Notes under the pieces: generated by a model
Databases searched by the model: none
What the model was told of the DNA's origin: nothing
The model's input: the letters and a program-made list of their open reading frames with translations, nothing else
Assembly (NCBI GenBank): GCA_002338615.1
Contig: DDIS01000131.1
Location: 1 to 6,025 of the forward strand
Length of the DNA: 6,025 nucleotides
Source: Proteobacteria bacterium UBA1844
GTDB lineage: Bacteria; Pseudomonadota; Gammaproteobacteria; Steroidobacterales; Woeseiaceae
Reading direction: 5' to 3'
Program-made: the position numbers and the translations under genes
Shown: one piece after another, positions 5,944-6,025 of the stretch
How the letters are laid out: every line of letters starts with the position of its first letter
Numbering within the stretch: position 1 is the stretch's first letter

Positions 5944-6025
5944 GCATCTCGCGGCAGTTTGCCTCGCGCTGATTGTCGCTGCCTGCTCGAGCACGCCAGT
6001 GCCGCCCGCAAGGACGACGGCCCCT
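5933..6025 (+). CDS. Start of a probable lipoprotein (TTG start, 3' truncated)
   Basis: The first 31 codons of a gene run off the window. The start is TTG 5933, the only usual start codon in this frame after the in-frame TGA at 5921-5923, with GAGAA placed 6 bases upstream. The N-terminus reads as a lipoprotein signal: one Arg at position 4, a hydrophobic core LAAVCLALIVAA (6-17), then C18 with VAAC as a lipobox, followed by SSTPVPPARTTAP. The Ser-Ser after the Cys and the Pro/Thr-rich start of the mature part are typical of a lipoprotein linker; with no Asp at +2, sorting to the outer membrane would be expected in a gammaproteobacterium. It overlaps the SPOR gene by 11 bases and so belongs to the argS operon. 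In Pseudomonas-type genomes hslV follows the SPOR gene; this is clearly not hslV. The function cannot be told from so short a piece. Confidence 0.65.
   Translation, partial: MAIRHLAAVCLALIVAACSSTPVPPARTTAP

Noticed and set aside
1..6025. CRISPR array, tRNA or rRNA gene, insertion sequence or phage remnant
   Set aside because: No regularly spaced identical repeats, no cloverleaf-like or rRNA sequence, no transposase motif and no terminal inverted repeats were seen; composition looks even across the window.

Overview
The window is GC-rich chromosomal DNA with densely packed genes, all on the + strand. The protein families point to a gammaproteobacterium outside the Enterobacterales. PriA and ArgS are full-length and sit next to each other, and ArgS is followed directly by a SPOR-domain (FtsN-like) protein. 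I recall this order from Pseudomonas-type genomes. The genus cannot be fixed from the sequence alone; a Chromatiales-, Xanthomonadales- or Woeseia-like lineage is only a guess.

Region 1 (1-954) is the 3' part of an overlapping small-gene operon. It holds the tail of a gene with a hydrophobic segment and an acidic C-terminus, then an 86-residue very acidic exported protein, then a DUF3106 exported protein built from six exact 18-residue repeats. The genes overlap by 11 and 4 bases and each downstream gene has a good Shine-Dalgarno site, so translation is probably coupled. In related bacteria such genes can follow an ECF-type sigma factor; that gene would lie before the window.

Region 2 (955-1176) is a 222-base gap. 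It contains a clear inverted repeat and an AT-rich promoter-like stretch just before priA. Region 3 (1177-3381) is priA, the replication-restart helicase, apparently starting at TTG with no Shine-Dalgarno site. Region 4 (3382-3583) is a 202-base gap with a large hairpin whose 3' arm overlaps the likely -35 box of argS, followed by a structured leader of about 115 bases.

Region 5 (3584-6025) is an argS operon: arginyl-tRNA synthetase, a SPOR-domain membrane protein starting at GTG one base inside the argS stop, and the first 31 codons of a probable lipoprotein starting at TTG and overlapping the SPOR gene by 11 bases. hslV is commonly found in this last position in relatives, so the lipoprotein is a local departure.

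Most of the window is core cell machinery: replication restart, translation, and septal peptidoglycan binding. I do not see a new defence or mobile system. The parts least explained by known biology are the acidic/basic exported pair in region 1, the two structured intergenic regions, and the truncated lipoprotein at the right edge.
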